Source: DATLHO01 sp035539855 (GTDB lineage Bacteria; Bacteroidota; Ignavibacteria; OLB7). From it: a DNA stretch of 6,244 nucleotides. Location of the stretch: NCBI GenBank assembly GCA_035539855.1, contig DATLHO010000204.1, positions 1 to 6,244 of the forward strand, in the 5' to 3' direction. Position numbers and translations under genes: made by a program. This document shows, piece by piece, positions 5,818-6,244 of the stretch; the stretch's first letter is position 1, and every line of letters starts with the position of its first letter. Below the pieces are notes generated by a model, which was not told where the DNA came from, searched no databases, and saw only the letters and a list, made by a program, of their open reading frames with translations.

Positions 5818-5824
5818 CCTCACT
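5818..5824 (-). promoter_or_regulatory. Ribosome-binding site of the T9SS-exported protein
   Basis: The minus strand reads AGTGAGG six bases before the ATG at 5811. It overlaps the alternative GTG start at 5823, which supports the ATG as the true start. It lies in the 18-bp gap after the cytochrome gene, consistent with one transcript. Confidence 0.6.
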
Positions 5825-5829
5825 GCCCG

Positions 5830-6244
5830 TTATAGCGACTTGAGGAATTCGACGAGGTCGTTCTTCTCCTGCGTCGTCAGACCGAGTCGTCGGTGGCCGT
5901 CGTAATGCTCGACGACATCGAGGAGCGTCGCGAAGCGGCCGTCATGGTAGAATCCTCCCGTACTCCGCGAGAACACCCCCTTCAAGGGCGTCGTCCGATA
6001 GCGCTCGTCGGGCGAGCGCTTCGCCTGGAAGTCGTCGATGCCGATCTCGGCGGCGGTGTGCATGTTCCAGCCCGGCTCGGTGAAGATCGGCGGCACGTGG
6101 CAGCGCGCGCAGCCGGCCGCGCCGGCGAACTGCTCGGCGCCGCGCTCGGCGGCCGCGACGTCGAACGAGCCCGGCGGCGGCACCGGCGCGGGGATCGCGA
6201 GCTGGTAGAACTGCAGCGCCGGCAGCTTCGCGGTGACGCGGTCG
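5830..6244 (-). CDS. C-terminal part of a di-heme cytochrome c peroxidase/MauG-like c-type cytochrome (cut by right edge)
   Basis: The last 137 residues and the TAA stop are present. The frame is open to the window edge, so the GTG at 6183 should not be taken as the start. The visible part is the C-terminal heme domain: LPALQFYQL at 8-15, a c-type heme motif CARCH at 45-49, FTEPGWNMH at 54-62 with Met61 a possible axial ligand, YRTTPLKGVFSR at 82-93, GGFYHDGRFATLLDVVEHY at 96-114, and a final NDLVEFLKSL helix. The TPLKG plus HDGRFATL pattern is characteristic of bacterial di-heme cytochrome c peroxidase/MauG-type proteins, which work in the periplasm on H2O2 or other oxidation reactions. Whether it is a true peroxidase depends on the N-terminal heme domain outside the window. 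The T9SS-protein gene begins 18 bp downstream, suggesting an operon. Confidence 0.85.
   Translation of the reverse strand, partial: DRVTAKLPALQFYQLAIPAPVPPPGSFDVAAAERGAEQFAGAAGCARCHVPPIFTEPGWNMHTAAEIGIDDFQAKRSPDERYRTTPLKGVFSRSTGGFYHDGRFATLLDVVEHYDGHRRLGLTTQEKNDLVEFLKSL

Noticed and set aside
5830..6183. A complete small cytochrome starting at GTG 6183
   Set aside because: The frame continues upstream to the edge with family-like sequence (LPALQFYQL), so the gene is longer and truncated by the window.
1..6244. tRNA, rRNA, CRISPR array, insertion sequence or integrase in the window
   Set aside because: I looked for cloverleaf-like regions, regularly spaced repeats and transposase/recombinase motifs and saw none. 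The only tandem repeat is the short 8-bp array at 347-378.

Overview
The window is GC-rich, and all seven genes I can support lie on the minus strand, so it reads right to left. The best lineage clue is the gene at 4615-5811. It encodes a Sec-exported beta-propeller-type protein whose C-terminus looks like a type A sorting domain of the type IX secretion system (T9SS), which is essentially confined to the Bacteroidota/FCB group. Combined with the high GC, this suggests a GC-rich member of that group, such as the Kapabacteria/Ignavibacteria/Chlorobi side. The lineage is an inference, because no rRNA or other marker gene is present.

Right half (6244 down to 2252): four closely spaced genes form a probable operon. 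They are the 3' end of a c-type cytochrome of the di-heme peroxidase/MauG-like class (5830-6244, cut by the right edge), the T9SS-exported Asp-box protein (gap 18 bp), GTP cyclohydrolase I folE (gap 51 bp), and a Rieske-FAD/NAD(P) oxidoreductase fusion resembling AIFM3/AIF-like reductases (gap 41 bp). The first two products act outside the cytoplasmic membrane. The last two are cytoplasmic, one in pteridine/folate synthesis and one in electron transfer.

Middle (2251 down to 839): after a 188-bp spacer with a plausible sigma70-like promoter comes a four-helix DoxX-family membrane protein. It is followed 115 bp later by a winged-helix regulator with a SufR-like C-terminal cysteine pattern (three Cys, with a His where a fourth ligand would fall). 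The simplest reading is a redox- or Fe-S-responsive regulator next to the membrane redox gene it may control.

Left end (653 down to 1): the N-terminal 217 codons of a large DNA methyltransferase/restriction protein of the MmeI-like (type IIG/IIL) kind. It starts with a PD-(D/E)xK nuclease-type motif and runs off the left edge. Its linker contains an in-frame array of four 8-bp tandem repeats.

No tRNA, rRNA, CRISPR array, transposase or integrase is visible. No stretch over 300 bp lacks a gene. The gene-free spacers are 654-838, 1514-1628 and 2064-2251, and they are described below.
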